NCBI GenBank assembly: GCA_963170055.1
Contig: CAUJGJ010000236.1
Span: 1-64,000 of the forward strand
Direction of reading: 5' to 3'
DNA from: Halisarca cf. caerulea
Lineage: Eukaryota > Porifera > Demospongiae > Chondrillida > Halisarcidae
DNA length: 64,000 bases
Positions within the stretch are counted from its first letter, which is position 1; each line of letters starts with the position of its first letter. Shown here in pieces: positions 10,831 through 25,889 of this stretch. The notes below the pieces were generated by a model. That model was not told the DNA's origin, made no database searches, and was given only the letters and a program-made list of their open reading frames with translations. The position numbers and the translations under genes were made by a program.

Positions 10831-13800
10831 ACAGCACTTCAGTAACTTCATGTGTGTCCACTGGGAATGTGCGTGGTGCTAGTGCCCAATATTGGTATTA
10901 GCACCAGCATATCCAACACTACACAAATACGCCCACAGCATTTCAGAAAGGTCATGTGTGTCTACTGGGAATGTGCGTGGTGCTAGTGCCAAATATTGGT
11001 ATTAGCACCAGCATATCCAACACTACACAAATACGCCCACAGTAGTTAAGAAACTTCATGTGTGTCCACTGGGAATGTGCGTGGTGCTAGTGCCAAATAT
11101 TGGTATTAGCACCAGCATATCCAACACTACACAAATACGCCCACAGTAGTTAAGAAACTTCATGTGTGTCCACTGGGAATGTGCGTGGTGCTAGTGCCAA
11201 ATATTAGAATTAGCACCAGCATATCCAACACTACACAAATACGCCCACAATAGTTAAGAAACTTCATGTGTGTCCGCTGGGAATGTGCGTGGTGCTAGTG
11301 CCAAATATTGGTATTAGCACCAGCATATCCAACACTACACAAATAAACCCACAGCAATTCAGAAACTTCATTTGTGTCTACTGGGAATGTGCGTGGTGCT
11401 AATGCCTAATATTTATAGTAGCACCAGCATATCCAACACAACACAAATATGCTCACAGCACTTCAGAAAGGTCATGTGTGTCCCCTTGGAATGTGCGTGG
11501 TGCTAGTGACAAATATTGTTATTAGCACCAGCATATCCAACATTACACAAATACGCCCACAGCACTTCAGAAAGGTCATGTGTGTCCACTAGGAATGTGC
11601 GTGGTGCTAGTGCCAAATATTGGTATTAGCACCAGCATATCCAACACTACATAGGTACGCCCACAGCACTTCAGAAAGGTTATGTGTGTCCCCTGGGAAT
11701 GTGCGTGGTGCTAGTGCCAAATATTGGTATTAGCACCAGCATATCCAACACTACACAAATACGCCCACAGTAGTTAAGAAACTTCATGTGTGTCCACTGG
11801 GAATGTGCGTGGTGCTAGTGCCCAATATTGGTATTAGCACCAGCATATCCAACACTACACAAATACGCCCACAGTAGTTAAGAAACTTCATGTGTGCCCA
11901 CTTGGAATGTGCGTGGTGCTAGTGCCAAATATTGGTATTAGCACCAGCATATCCAACATTACACAAATACGTCAACAGTAGTTAAGAAACTTCATGTGTG
12001 TCCACTGGGAATGTGCGTGGTGCTAGTGCCAAATATTGGTATTAGCACCAGCATATCCAACACTACACAAATACGCCCACAGCACTTCAGTAAGGTCATG
12101 TGTGTCCACTGGGAATGTGCGTGGTGCTAGTGCCAAATATTGGCATTAGCACCAGCATATCCAACATTACACAAATACGCCCACAGTAGTTAAGAAACTT
12201 CATGTTTGTCCACTGGGAATGTGCGCGGAGCTAGTGCCAAATATTGCTATTAGCACCAGCATATCCAACACTACATAAATACGCCCACAGCACTTCAGAA
12301 AGGTCATGTGTGTCCCCTGGGAATGTGCGTGGTGCTAGTACCAAATATTGGTATTAGCACCAGCATATCAACACTACACAAATACGCCCACAGTAGTTAA
12401 GAAACTTCATGTGTGTCCACTAGGAATGTGCGTTGTGCTATTGCCAAATATTGGTATTAGCACCAGCATATCCAACACTACACAAATACGCCCACAGCAC
12501 TTCAGTAACTTCATGTGTGTCCACTGGGAATGTGCGTGGTGCTAGTGAAAAATATTGGTATTAGCACCAGCATATCCAACACTACACAAATACGCCCACA
12601 GCATTTCAGAAAGGTCATGTGTGTCCCTGGGAATGTGCGTGGTGCTAGTGCCAAATATTGGTATTAGCACCAGCATATCCAACACTACACAAATACGCCC
12701 ACAGTAGTTAAGAAACTTCATGTGTGTCCACTGGGAATGTGCGTGGTGCTAGTGCCAAATATTGGTATTAGCACCGGCATATCCAACACTACACAAATAC
12801 ACCCACAGCACTTCAGAAACTTCATTTGTGTATACTGGGAATGTGCGTGGTGCTAGTGCCTAATATTTGTATTAGCACCAGCATATCCAACACTACACAA
12901 ATACGCCCACAGCACTTCTGAAAGGTCATGTGTGTCCACTGGGAATGTGCGTGGTGCTAGTGCCAAATATTGGTATTAGCACCAGCATATCCAACACTAC
13001 ACAAATACGCCCACAGTAGTTAAGAAACTTAATTTGTGTCCACTGGGAATGTGCGTGGTGCTATTGCCAAATATTGGTATTAGATCCAGCATATCCAACA
13101 CTACACAAATACGCCCACAGTAGTTAAGAAACTTCATTTGTGTCCACTGGGAATGTGCGTGGTGCTAGTGCCAAATATTTGTATTAGCACCAGCATATCC
13201 AACACTAAACAAATATGCCCGCAGCATTTCAGAAAGGTAATGTGTGTCCACTGGGAATGTGCATGGTGCTAGTGCCAAATATTGGTATTAGCACCAGCAT
13301 ATCCAACACTACACAAATACGCCCACAGCACTTCAGTAACTTCATGTGTGTCCACTGGGAATGTGCGTGGTTCTAGTGCCCAATATTGGTATTAGCACCA
13401 GCATATCCAACACTACACAAATACGCCCACAGCATTTCAGAAAGGTCATGTGTGTCCCTGGGAATGTGCGTGGTGCTAGTGCCAAATATTGGTATTAGCA
13501 CCAGCATATCCAACACTACACAAATACGCCCACAGTAGTTAAGAAACTTCATGTGTGTCCACTGGGAATGTGCGTGGTGCTAGTGCCAAATATTGGTATT
13601 AGCACCAGTATATCCAACACTACACAAATACGCCCACAGTAGTTAAGAAACTTCATGTGTGTCCACTGGGAATGTGCGTGGTGCTAGTGCCAAATATTAG
13701 AATTAGCACCAGCATATCCAACACTACACAAATACGCCCACACTAGTTAAGAAACTTCATGTGTGTCCGCTGGGAATGTGCGTGGTGCTAGTGCCAAATA

Positions 13801-14580
13801 TTGGTATTAGCACCAGCATATCCAACACTACACAAATAAACCCACAGCACTTCAGAAACTTCATTTGTGTCTACTGGGAATGTGCGTGGTGCTAATGCCT
13901 AATATTTATAGTAGCACCAGCATATCCAACACAACACAAATATGCTCACAGCACTTCAGAAAGGTCATGTGTGTCCCCTTGGAATGTGCGTGGTGCTAGT
14001 GACAAATATTGTTATTAGCACCAGCATATCCAACATTACACAAATACGCCCACAGCACTTCAGAAAGGTCATGTGTGTCCACTAGGAATGTGCGTGGTGC
14101 TAGTGCCAAATATTGGTATTAGCACCAGCATATCCAACACTACATAGGTACGCCCACAGCACTTCAGAAAGGTCATGTGTGTCCCCTGGGAATGTGCGTG
14201 GTGCTAGTGCCAAATATTGGTATTAGCACCAGCATATCCAACACTACACAAATACGCCCACAGTAGTTAAGAAACTTCATGTGTGCCCACTTGGAATGTG
14301 CGTGGTGCTAGTGCCAAATATTGGTATTAGCACCAGCATATCCAACATTACACAAATACGCCCACAGTAGTTAAGAAACTTCATGTTTGTCCACTGGGAA
14401 TGTGCGTGGAGCTAGTGCCAAATATTGCTATTAGCACCAGCATATCCAACACTACATAAATACGCCTACAGCACTTCAGAAAGGTCATGTGTGTCCCCTG
14501 GGAATGTGCGTGGTGCTAGTACCAAATATTGGTATTAGCACCAGCATATCCAACACTACACAAATACGCCCACAGTAGTT
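10831..14580 (+). repeat. 2,493-bp duplication with an internal 831-bp partial repeat
   Basis: The rare string ATAGGTACGCCC occurs only at 11,651 and 14,144. AAATAAACCCACAGC at 11,341 and 13,834, and ATTAGAATTAGC near 11,205 and 13,697, keep the same 2,493-bp offset (24 monomers minus three). Right of this, the second copy lacks one monomer and then two more relative to the first, so the offset drops (TGTGCCCACTTGG at about 11,893 and 14,282). A short CAGTAACTTC plus GTCCCTGGG block at 12,504 recurs at 13,335 (831 bp). Confidence 0.8.
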
Positions 14581-15540
14581 AAGAAACTTCATGTGTGTCC
14601 ACTGGGAATGTGCGTGGTGCTAGTGCCAAATATTGGTATTAGCACCAGCATATCCAACACTACACAAATACGTCAACAGTAGTTAAGAAACTTCATTTGT
14701 GTCCACTGGGAATGTGCGTGGTGCTAGTGCCAAATATTGGTATTAGCACCAGTATATCCAACACTACACAAATACGCCCACAGCACTTCAGAAAGGTCAT
14801 GTGTGTCCACTGGGAATGTGCGTGGTGCTAGTGCCCAATATTGGTATTAGCACCAGCATATCAAACACTACACAAATACGCCCACAGCACTTTAGAAAGG
14901 TCATGTGTGTCCCTTGGGAATGTGCGTGGTGCTAGTGCCTAATATTGGTATTAGCACCACATATCCAACGCTACACAAATACGCCCACAGTAGTTAAGAA
15001 ACTTCATGTGTGTCCACTGGGAATGTGCGTGGTGCTAGTGCCAAATATTGGCAATAGCACCAGCATATCCAACACTACACAAATACGCCCACAGCACTTG
15101 CGAAACTTGATATGTGTCCTCTGGGAATGTGCGTGGTGCTAGTGCCAAATATTGTATTAGCACCAGCATATCCAACACTACACAAATACGCCCACAGCAC
15201 TTCAGTAGCTTCATGTGTGTCCACTGGGAATGTGCGTGGTGCTAGTGCCCAATATTGGTATTAGCACCAGCATATCCAACACTACACAAATACGCCCACA
15301 GCACTTCAGAAAGGTCATGTGTGTCCCTTGGGAATGTGCGTGGTGCTAGTGACAAATATTGGTATTAGCACCACATATCCAACACTACACAAATACGCCC
15401 ACAGTAGTTAAGAAACTTCATGTGTGTCCACTGGGAATGTGCGTGGTGCTAGTGACAAATTTTGGTATTAGCACCAGCATATCCAATATCACACAAATAC
15501 GCCCACAGCACTTCAGAAAGGTCATGTGTGTCCACTGGGA
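14581..15540 (+). repeat. Short 414-bp repeat among mixed monomers
   Basis: The sequence CCCTTGGGAATG followed by the deletion form AGCACCACATATCC occurs near 14,910-14,970 and again 414 bp later (four monomers minus two). Private variants include TTGGCAATAGC at 15,050, CTTGCGAAACTTG at 15,100 and CAGTAGCTTC at 15,204. Confidence 0.65.
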
Positions 15541-17565
15541 ATGTGCGTGGTGCTAGTGCCAAATATTGGTATTAGCACCAGCATATCCAACATTGCACAA
15601 ATACGCCCACAGTAGTTAAGAAACTTCATGTGTGTCCACTGGGAATGTGCGTGGTGCTAGTGCCAAATATTGGTATTAGCACCAGCATATCCAACACTAC
15701 ACAAATATGCTCACAGCACTTCAGAAAGGTCATGTGTGTCCACTAAGAATGTGCGTGGAGCTAGTGACAAATATTGGTATTAGCACCAGCATATCCAACA
15801 TTACACAAATACGCCCACAGTAGTTAAGAAACTTCATGTGTGTCCACTGGGAATGTGCGTGGTGCTAGTGCCAAATATTGGTATTAGCACCAGCAAATCC
15901 AACAATACACAAATACGCCCACAGTAGTTAAGAAACTTCATGTGTGTCCACTGGGAATGTGCGTGGTGCTAGTGCCAAATATTGGTATAAGCACACGCAT
16001 ATCCAACACTACACAAATACGCCCACAGTAGTTAAGAAACTTCATGTGTGTCCGCTGGGAAAGTGCGTGGTGCTAGTGCTTAATATTGGTATTAGCACCA
16101 GCATATCCAACACTACACAAATACACCCTCAGCACTTCAGAAACTTCATTTGTGTCTACTGGGAATGTGCATGGTGCTAGTGCCTAATATTTGTATTAGC
16201 ACCAGCATATCCAACACTACACAAATTCGCCCACAGCACTTCTGAAAGGTCATGTGTGTCCACTGGGAATGTGCGTGGTGCTAGTGCCAAATATTGGTAT
16301 TAGCACCAGCATATCCAACACTACACAAATACGCCCACATCACTTCAGTAACTTCATGTGTGTCCACTGGGAATGTGCGTGGTGCTAGTGCCGAATATTG
16401 GTATTAGCACCAGCATATCCAACATTGCACAAATACGCCCACAGTAGTTAAGAAACTTCATGTGTGTCCACTGGGAATGTGCGTGGTGCTAGTGGCAAAT
16501 ATTGGTATTAGCACCAGCATATCCAACACTACACAAATATGCTCACAGCACTTCAGAAAGGTCATGTGTGTCCACTAAGAATGTGCGTGGAGCTAGTGAC
16601 AAATATTGGTATTAGCACCAGCATATCCAACATTACACAAATACGCCCACAGTAGTTAAGAAACTTCATGTGTGTCCACTGGGAATGTGCGTGGTGCTAG
16701 TACCAAATAATGGTATTAGCACCAGCAAATCCAACACTACACAAATACGCCCACAGTAGTTAAGAAACTTCATGTGTGTCCACTGGGAATGTGCGTGGTG
16801 CTAGTGCCAAATATTAGTATAAGCACACGCATATCCAACACTACACAAATACGCCCACAGTAGTTAAGAAACTCCATGTGTGTCCGCTGGGAAAGTGCGT
16901 GGTGCTAGTGCTAAATATTGGTATTAGCACCAGCATATCCAACACTACACAAATACACCCTCAGCACTTCAGAAACTTCATTTGTGTCTACTGGGAATGT
17001 GCATGGTGCTAGTGCCTAATATTTGTATAAGCACCAGCATATCCAACACTACACAAATTCGCCCACAGCACTTCTGAAAGGTCATGTGTGTCCACTGGGA
17101 ATGTGCGTGGTGCTAGTGCCAAATATTGGTATTAGCACCAGCATATCCAACACTACACAAATACGCCCACATCACTTCAGTAACTTCATGTGTGTCCACT
17201 GGGAATGTGCGTGGTGCTAGTGCCAAATATTGGTATTAGCACCAGCATATCCAACATTGCACAAATACGCCCACAGTAGTTAAGAAACTTCATGTGTGTC
17301 CACTGGGAATGTGCGTGGTGCTAGTGCCAAATATTGGTATTAGTACCAGCATATCCAACACTACACAAATATGCTCACAGCACTTCAGAAAGGTCATGTG
17401 TGTCCACTAAGAATGTGCGTGGATCTAGTGACAAATATTGGTATTAGCACCAGCATATCCAACATTACACAAATACGCCCACAGTAGTTAAGAAACTTCA
17501 TGTGTGTCCACTGGGAATGTGCGTGGTGCTAGTACCAAATAATGGTATTAGCACCAGCATATCCA
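15541..17565 (+). repeat. 832-bp HOR, about 2.4 units of eight monomers
   Basis: The marker CATTGCACAAATACG occurs at 15,591, 16,423 and 17,255, exactly 832 bp apart. AAGCACACGCATATCC occurs at 15,989 and 16,821. GGAAAGTGCGTGG, ACACCCTCAGCAC, ACAAATTCGCCC and CACATCACTTCAG are further shared markers. The third unit stops near 17,560, where the CAAATAATGG monomer runs into ACACCCACAGCAC instead of ACGCCCACAGTAG. Confidence 0.88.
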
Positions 17566-18414
17566 ACACTACACAAATACACCCACAGCACTTCAGAAAC
17601 TTCATTTGTGTCTACTGGGTATGTGCGTGGTGCTAGTGCAAAATATTTGTATTAGCACCAGCATATCCAACACTACACAAATATGCCCCCAGCACTTCAG
17701 AAAGGTCATGTGTTTCCGCTGGGAATGTGCGTGGTGCTAGTGCCAAATATTGGTATTAGCACCAGCATATCCAACACTACACAAATACGCCCACAGTAGT
17801 TAAGAAACTTCATTTGTGTCCACTGGGAATGTGCGTGGTTCTATTGCCAAATATTGGTATTAGATCCAGCATATCCAACACTACACAAATACGCCCACAG
17901 TAGTTAAGAAACTTCATTTGTGTCCACTGGGAATGTGCGTGGTGCTAGTACAAATATTTGTATTAGCACCAGCATATCCAACACTACACAAATATGCCCG
18001 CAGCACTTCAGAAAGGTAATGTGTGTCCACTGGGAATGTGCGTGGTGCTAGTGCCAAATATTGGTATTAGCACCAGCATATCCAACACTACACAAATACG
18101 CCCACAGCACTTCAGTAACTTCATGTGTGTCCACTGGGAATATGCGTGGTGCTAGTGCCCAATATTGGTATTAGCACCAGCATATCCAACACTACACAAA
18201 TACGCCCACAGCACTTCAGAAGGTCATGTGTGTCCCTTGGGAATGTGCGTGGTGCTAGTGTCAAATATTGGTATTAGCACCACATATCCAACACTACACA
18301 AATACGCCCACAGTAGTTAAGAAACTTAATGTGTGTCCACTGGGAATGTGCGTGGTGCTAGTGACAAATATTGGTAATAGCACCAGCTTATCCAACACTA
18401 AACAAATACGTCAA
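17566..18414 (+). repeat. Monomer block related to 20.0-20.6 kb
   Basis: Contains the GCTAGTACAAATATTTG deletion monomer (17,944), ATGCCCGCAGCAC, CAGTAACTTC and the monomer GTGACAAATATTGGTAAT (18,361). The same series reappears around 20,228-20,560. The offset is 2,285 on the left and 2,183 on the right, because the later copy lacks one monomer, the AGCACCACATATCC form. Confidence 0.7.
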
Positions 18415-19545
18415 CAGTAGTTAAGAAACTTCATGTGTGTCCACTGGGAATGTGCGTGGTGCTAGTGCCAAATATTGGTATTAGCACCAGCATATCCAAC
18501 ACTACACAAATACGCCCACAGTAGTTAAGAAACTTAATGTGTGTCCACTGGGAATGTGCGTGGTGCTAGTGCCAAATATTGGTATTAGCACCAGCATATC
18601 CAACACTACACAAATACGCCCACAGTAGTTAAGAAACTTAATGTGTGTCCACTGGGAATGTGCGTGGTGCTAGTGCCAAATATTGGTAATAGCACCAGCA
18701 TATCTAACACTACACAAATACGCCCACAGTAGTTAAGAAACTTCATGTGTGTCCACTGGGAATGTGCGTGGTGCTAGTGCCAAATATTGGTATTAGCACC
18801 AGCATATCCAACACTACACAAATACGCCCACAGCACTTCAGAAAGGTCATGTGTGTCCACTGGGAAAGTGCGTGGTGCTAGTGCCAAATATTGGTATTAG
18901 CACCAGCATATCCAACATTACACAAATACGCCCACAGTAGTTAAGAAACTTCATGTGTGTCCACTGGGAATGTGCGTGGTGCTAGTGCCAAATATTGGTA
19001 TTAGCACCAGCATATCCAACACTACACAAATACGCCCACAGTAGTTAAGAAACTTAATGTGTGTCCACTGGGAATGTGCGTGGTGCTAGTGCCAAATATT
19101 GGTATTAGCACCAGCATATCCAACACTACACAAATACGCCCACAGTAGTTAAGAAACTTAATGTGTGTCCACTGGGAATGTGCGTGGTGCTAGTGCCAAA
19201 TATTGGTAATAGCACCAGCATATCTAACACTACACAAATACGCCCACAGTAGTTAAGAAACTTCATGTGTGTCCACTGGGAATGTGCGTGGTGCTAGTGC
19301 CAAATATTGGTATTAGCACCAGCATATCCAACACTACACAAATACGCCCACAGCACTTCAGAAAGGTCATGTGTGTCCACTGGGAAAGTGCGTGGTGCTA
19401 GTGCCAAATATTGGTATTAGCACCAGCATATCCAACATTACACAAATACGCCCACAGTAGTTAAGAAACTTCATGTGTGTCCACTGGGAATGTGCGTGGT
19501 GCTAGTGCCAAATATTGGTATTAGCACCAGCATATCCAACACTAC
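18415..19545 (+). repeat. 520-bp HOR, two units plus a partial third
   Basis: TATTGGTAATAGCACC followed by TATCTAACAC occurs at 18,681 and 19,201. GGGAAAGTGCGTGG occurs near 18,863 and 19,383. The shift is exactly five monomers. The two units looked identical over the stretches compared, which suggests a recent duplication. Confidence 0.85.
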
Positions 19546-22500
19546 ATAAATACGCCCACAGCACTTTAGAAAGATCATGTGTGTCCCCTGGGAATGTGCG
19601 TGGTGCTAGTGCCAAATATTGGTATTAGCACCAGCATATCCAATACTACACAAATACGCCCACAGTAGTTAAGAAACTTCATGTGTGTCCACTGGGAATG
19701 TGCGTGGTGCTAGTGCCAAATATTGGTATTAGCACCAGTATGTCCAACACTACATAAATATGCTCACAGCACTTCAGAAAGGTCATGTGTGTCCACTGGG
19801 AATGTGCGTGGTGCAAGTGACAAATATTGGTATTAGCACCAGCAAATCCAACACTACACAAATACGCCCACAGTAGTTAAGAAACTTCATGTGTGTCCAC
19901 TGGGAATGTGCGTGGTGCTAGTGCCAAATATTGGTATTAGCACCAGCATATCCAACACTACATAAATACGCCCACAGCACTTCAGAAAGATCATGTGTGT
20001 CCCCTGGGAATGTGCGTGGTGCTAGTGCCAAATATTGGTATTAGCACCAGCATATCCAATACTACACAAATACGCCCACAGTAGTTAAGAAACTTCATTT
20101 GTGTCCACTGGGAATGTGCGTGGTGCTATTGCCAAATATTGGTATTAGATCCAGCATATCCAACACTACACAAATACGCCCACAGTAGTTAAGAAACTTC
20201 ATTTGTGTCCACTGGGAATGTGCGTGGTGCTAGTACAAATATTTGTATTAGCACCAGCATATCCAACACTACACAAATATGCCCGCAGCACTTCAGAAAG
20301 GTAATGTGTGTCCACTGGGAATGTGCTTGGTGCTAGTGCCAAATATTGGTATTAGCACCAGCATATCCAACACTACACAAATACGCCCACAGCACTTCAG
20401 TAACTTCATGTGTGTCCACTGGGAATGTGCGTTGTGCTAGTGCCCAATATTGGTATTAGCACCAGCATATCCAACACTACACAAATACGCCCACAGTAGT
20501 TAAGAAACTTAATGTGTGTCCACTGGGAATGTGCGTGGTGCTAGTGACAAATATTGGTAATAGCACCAGCTTATCCAACACTACACAAATACGTCAACAG
20601 TAGTTAAGAAACTTCATGTGTGTCCACTGGGAATGTGCGTGGTGCTAGTGCCAAATATTGGTATTAGCACCAGCATATCCAACACTACACAAATACGCCC
20701 ACAGTAGTTAAGAAACTTAATGTGTGTCCACTGAGAATGTGCGTGGTGCTAGTGCCAAATATTGGTAATAGCACCAGCATATCCAACACTACACAAATAC
20801 GCCCACAGTAGTTAAGAAACTTCATGTGTGTCCACTGGGAATGTGCGTGGTGCTAGTGCCAAATATTGGTATTAGCACCAGCATATCCAACACTACACAA
20901 ATACGCCCACAGCACTTCAGAAAGGTCATGTGTGTCCACTGGGAAAGTGCGTGGTGCTAGTACCAAATATTGGTATTAGAACCAGCATATCCAACATTAC
21001 ACAAATACGCCCACAGTAGTTAAGAAACTTCATGTGTGTCCACTGGGAATGTGCGTGGTGCTAGTGCCAAATATTGGTATTAGCACCAGCATATCCAACA
21101 CTACATAAATACGCCCACAGCACTTTAGAAAGATCATGTGTGTCCCCTGGGAATGTGCGTGGTGCTAGTGCCAAATATTGGTATTAGCACCAGCATATCC
21201 AATACTACACAAATACGCCCACAGTAGTTAAGAAACTTCATGTGTGTCCACTGGGAATGTGCGTGGTGCTAGTGCCAAATATTTGTATTAGCACCAGTAT
21301 GTCCAACACTACATAAATATGCTCACAGCACTTCAGAAAGGTCATGTGTGTCCACTGGGAATGTGCGTGGTGCAAGTGACAAATATTGGTATTAGCACCA
21401 GCAAATCCAACACTACACAAATACGCCCACAGTAGTTAAGAAAGTTCATGTGTGTCCACTGGGAATGTGCGTGGTGCTAGTGCCAAATATTGGTATTAGC
21501 ACCAGCATATCCAACACTACATAAATACGCCCACAGCACTTCAGAAAGATCATGTGTGTCCCCTGGGAATGTGCGTGGTGCTAGTGCCAAATATTGGTAT
21601 TAGCACCAGTATGTCCAACACTACATAAATATGCTCACAGCACTTCAGAAAGGTCATGTGTGTCCAATGGGAATGTGCGTGGTGCAAGTGACAAATATTG
21701 GTATTAGCACCAGCAAATCCAACACTAAACAAATACGCCCACAGTAGTTAAGAAACTTCATGTGTGTCCACTGGGAATGTGCGTGGTGCTAGTGCCAAAT
21801 ATTGGTATTAGCACCAGCATATCCAACACTACACAAATACGCCCACATTAGTTAAGAAACTTCATGTGTGTCCGCTGGGAATGTGCGTGGTGCTAGTGCC
21901 AAATATTGGTATTAGCACCAGCATATCCAACACTACACAAATACACCCACAGCACTTCAGAAACTTCATTTGTGTCTACTGGGAATGTGCGTGGTGCTAG
22001 TGCCAAATATTTGTATTAGCACCAGCATATCCAACACTACACAAATACGCCCACAGTAGTTAAGAAACTTCATTTGTGTCCACTGGGAATGTGCGTGGTG
22101 CTAGTACAAATATTTGTATTAGCACCAGCATATCCAACACTACACAAATATGCCCGCAGCACTTCAGAAAGGTAATGTGTGTCCACTGGGAATGTGCGTG
22201 GTGCTAGTGCCAAATATTGGTATTAGCACCAGCATATCCAACACTACACAAATACGCCCACAGCACTTCAGAAGGTCATGTGTGTCCCTTGGGAATGTGC
22301 GTGGTGCTAGTGCCAAATATTGGTATTAGCACCACATATCCAACACTACACAAATACGCCCACAGTAGTTAAGAAACTTTATGTGTGTCCACAGGGAATG
22401 TGCGTGGTGCTAGTGCCAAATATTGGTAATAGCACCAGCATATCCAACACTACACAAATACGCCCACAGTAGTTAAGAAACTTCATGTGTGTCCACTGGG

Positions 22501-25500
22501 AATGTGCGTGGTGCTAGTGCCAAATATTGGTATTAGCACCAGCATATCCAACATTACACAAATACGTCAACAGTAGTTAAGAAACTTCATGTGTGTCCAC
22601 TGGGAATGTGCGTGGTGCTAGTGCCAAATATTGGTATTAGCACCAGCATATCCAACACTACACAAATACGCCCACAGCACTTCAGAAAGGTCATGTGTGT
22701 CCACTGGGAATGTGCGTGGTGCTAGTGCCAAATATTGGTATTAGCACCAGCATATCCAACATTACACAAATATGCCCACAGTAGTTAAGAAACTTCATGT
22801 GTTCCACTGGGAATGTGCGTGGTGCTAGTGCCAAACATTGGTATTAGCACCAGCATATCCAACACTACATAAATACGCCCACAGCACTTCAGAAAGATCA
22901 TGTGTGTCCCCTGGGAATGTGCGTGGTGCTAGTGCCAAATATTGGTATTAGCACCAGCATAACCAATACTACACAAATACGCCCACAGTAGTTAAGAAAC
23001 TTCATGTGTGTCCACTGGGAATGTGCGTGGTGCTAGTGCCAAATATTGGTATTAGCACCAGTATATCCAACACTACACAAATATGCTCACAGCACTTGAG
23101 AAAGGTCATGTGTGTAAACTGGGAATGTGCGTGGTGCAAGTGACAAATATTGGTATTAGCACCAGCAAATCCAACACTACACAAATACGCCCACAGTAGT
23201 TAAGAAACTTCATGTGTGTCCACTGGGAATGTGCGTGGTGCTAGTGCCAAATATTGGTATTAGCACCAGCATATCCAACACTACACAAATACGCCCACAG
23301 TAGTTAAGAAACTTCATGTGTGTCCACTGGGAATGTGCGTGGTGCTAGTGCCAAATATTGGTATTAGCACCAGCATATCCAACACTACACAAATACGCCC
23401 ACAGCACTTCAGAAAGGTCATGTGTGTCCACTGGGAAAGTGCGTGGTGCTAGTGCCAAATATTGGTATTAGAACCAGCATATCCAACATTACACAAATAC
23501 GCCCACAGTAGTTAAGAAACTTCATGTGTGTCCACTGGGAATGTGCGTGGTGCTAGTGCCAAATATTGGTATTAGCACCAGCATATCCAACACTACATAA
23601 ATACGCCCACAGCACTTTAGAAAGATCATGTGTGTCCCCTGAGAATGTGCGTGGTGCTAGTGCCAAATATTGGTATTAGTACCAGTATGTCCAACACTAC
23701 ATAAATATGCTCACAGCACTTCAGAAAGGTCATGTGTGTCCACTGGGAATGTGCGTGGTGCAAGTGACAAATATTGGTATTAGCACCAGCAAATCCAACA
23801 CTACACAAATACGCCCAAAGTAGTTAAGAAACTTCATGTGTGTCCACTGGGAATGTGCGTGGTGCTAGTGCCAAATATTGGTATTAGCACCAGCATATCC
23901 AACACTACATAAATACGCCCACAGCACTTGAGAAAGATCATGTGTGTCCCCTGGGAATGTGCGTGGTGCTAGTGCCAAATATTGGTATTAGCACCAGCAT
24001 ATCCAATACTACACAAATACGCCCACAGTAGTTAAGAAACTTCATGTGTGTCCCCTGGGAATGTGCGTGGTGCTAGTGCCAAATATTGGTATTAGCACCA
24101 GTATGTCCAACACTACATAAATATGCTCACAGCACTTCAGAAAGGTCATGTGTGTCCAATGGGAATGTGCGTGGTGCAAGTGAAAAATATTGGTATTAGC
24201 ACCAGCAAATCCAACACTACACAAATACGCCCACAGTAGTTAAGAAACTTCATGTGTGTCCACTGGGAATGTGCGTGGTGCTAGTGCCAAATATTGGTAT
24301 TAGCACCAGCATATCCAACACTACACAAATACACCCACAGCACTTCAGAAACTTCATTTGTGTCTACTGGGTATGTGCGTGGTGCTAGTGCCAAATATTT
24401 GTATTAGCACCAGCATATCCAACACTACACAAATACGCCCACAGTAGTTAAGAAACTTCATTTGTGTCCACTGGGAATGTGCGTGGTGCTATTGCCAAAT
24501 ATTGGTATTAGATCCAGCATATCCAACACTACACAAATACGCCCACAGTAGTTAAGAAACTTCATTTGTGTCCACTGGGAATGTGCGTGGTGCTAGTACA
24601 AATATTTTTATTAGCACCAGCATATCCAACACTACACAAATATGCCCGCAGCACTTCAGAAAGGTAATGTGTGTCCACTGGGAATGTGCGTGGTGCTAGT
24701 GCCAAATATTGGTATTAGCACCAGCATATCCAACACTACATAAATACGCCCACAGCACTTCAGAAAGATCATGTGTGCCCCCTGGGAATGTGCGTGGTGC
24801 TAGTGCCAAATATTGGTATTAGCACCAGCATATCCAATACTACACAAATACGCCCACAGTAGTTAAGAAACTTCATGTGTGTCCCCTGGGAATGTGCGTG
24901 GTGCTAGTGCCAAATATTGGTATTAGCACCAGTATGTCCAACACTACATAAATACGCTCACAGCACTTCAGAAAGGTCATGTGTGTCCAATGGGAATGTG
25001 CGTGGTGCAAGTGACAAATATTGGTATTAGCACCAGCAAATCCAACACTACACAAATACGCCCACAGTAGTTAAGAAACTTCATGTGTGTCCACTGGGAA
25101 TGTGCGTGGTGCTAGTGCCAAATATTGGTATTAGCACCAGCATATCCAACACTACACAAATACGCCCACAGTAGTTAAGAAACTTCATGTGTGTCCGCTG
25201 GGAATGTGCGTGGTGCTAGTGCCAAATATTGGTATTAGCACCAGCATATCCAACACTACACAAATACACCCACAGCACTTCAGAAACTTCATTTGTGTCT
25301 ACTGGGTATGTGCGTGGTGCTAGTGCCAAATATTTGTATTAGCACCAGCATATCCAACACTACACAAATACGCCCACAGTAGTTAAGAAACTTCATTTGT
25401 GTCTACTGGGAATGTGCGTGGTGCTATTGCCAAATATTGGTATTAGATCCAGCATATCCAACACTACACAAATACGCCCACAGTAGTTAAGAAACTTCAT

Positions 25501-25889
25501 TTGTGTCCACTGGGAATGTGCGTGGTGCTAGTACAAATATTTTTATTAGCACCAGCATATCCAACACTACACAAATATGCCCGCAGCACTTCAGAAAGGT
25601 AATGTGTGTCCACTGGGAATGTGCGTGGTGCTAGTGCCAAATATTGGTATTAGCACCAGCATATCCAACACTACACAAATACGCCCACAGCACTTCAGAA
25701 GGTCATGTGTGTCCCTTGGGAAAGTGCGTGGTGCTAGTGCCAAATATTGGTATTAGCACCACATATCCAACACTACACAAATACGCCCACAGTAGTTAAG
25801 AAACTTTATGTGTGTCCACAGGGAATGTGCGTGGTGCTAGTGCCAAATATTTGTAATAGCACCAGCATATCCAACACTACACAAATACG
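19546..25889 (+). repeat. Mosaic domain built from a recurring three-monomer cassette
   Basis: A cassette of a CCAGTATGTCC monomer, an AATATGCTCACAGC type B monomer and a GTGCAAGTGACAAATATTGG monomer with CAGCAAATCC recurs near 19,740, 21,295, 21,605, 23,690, 24,105 and 24,940, at irregular whole-monomer spacings (1,559, 312, 416 bp and others). The segment from 21,0xx repeats 19,4xx at 1,559 bp (TTTAGAAAGATC at 19,565 and 21,124). The segment 22.2-23.0 kb repeats at 25.6-26.4 kb, offset about 3,427. I could not resolve one stable HOR. Confidence 0.7.
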
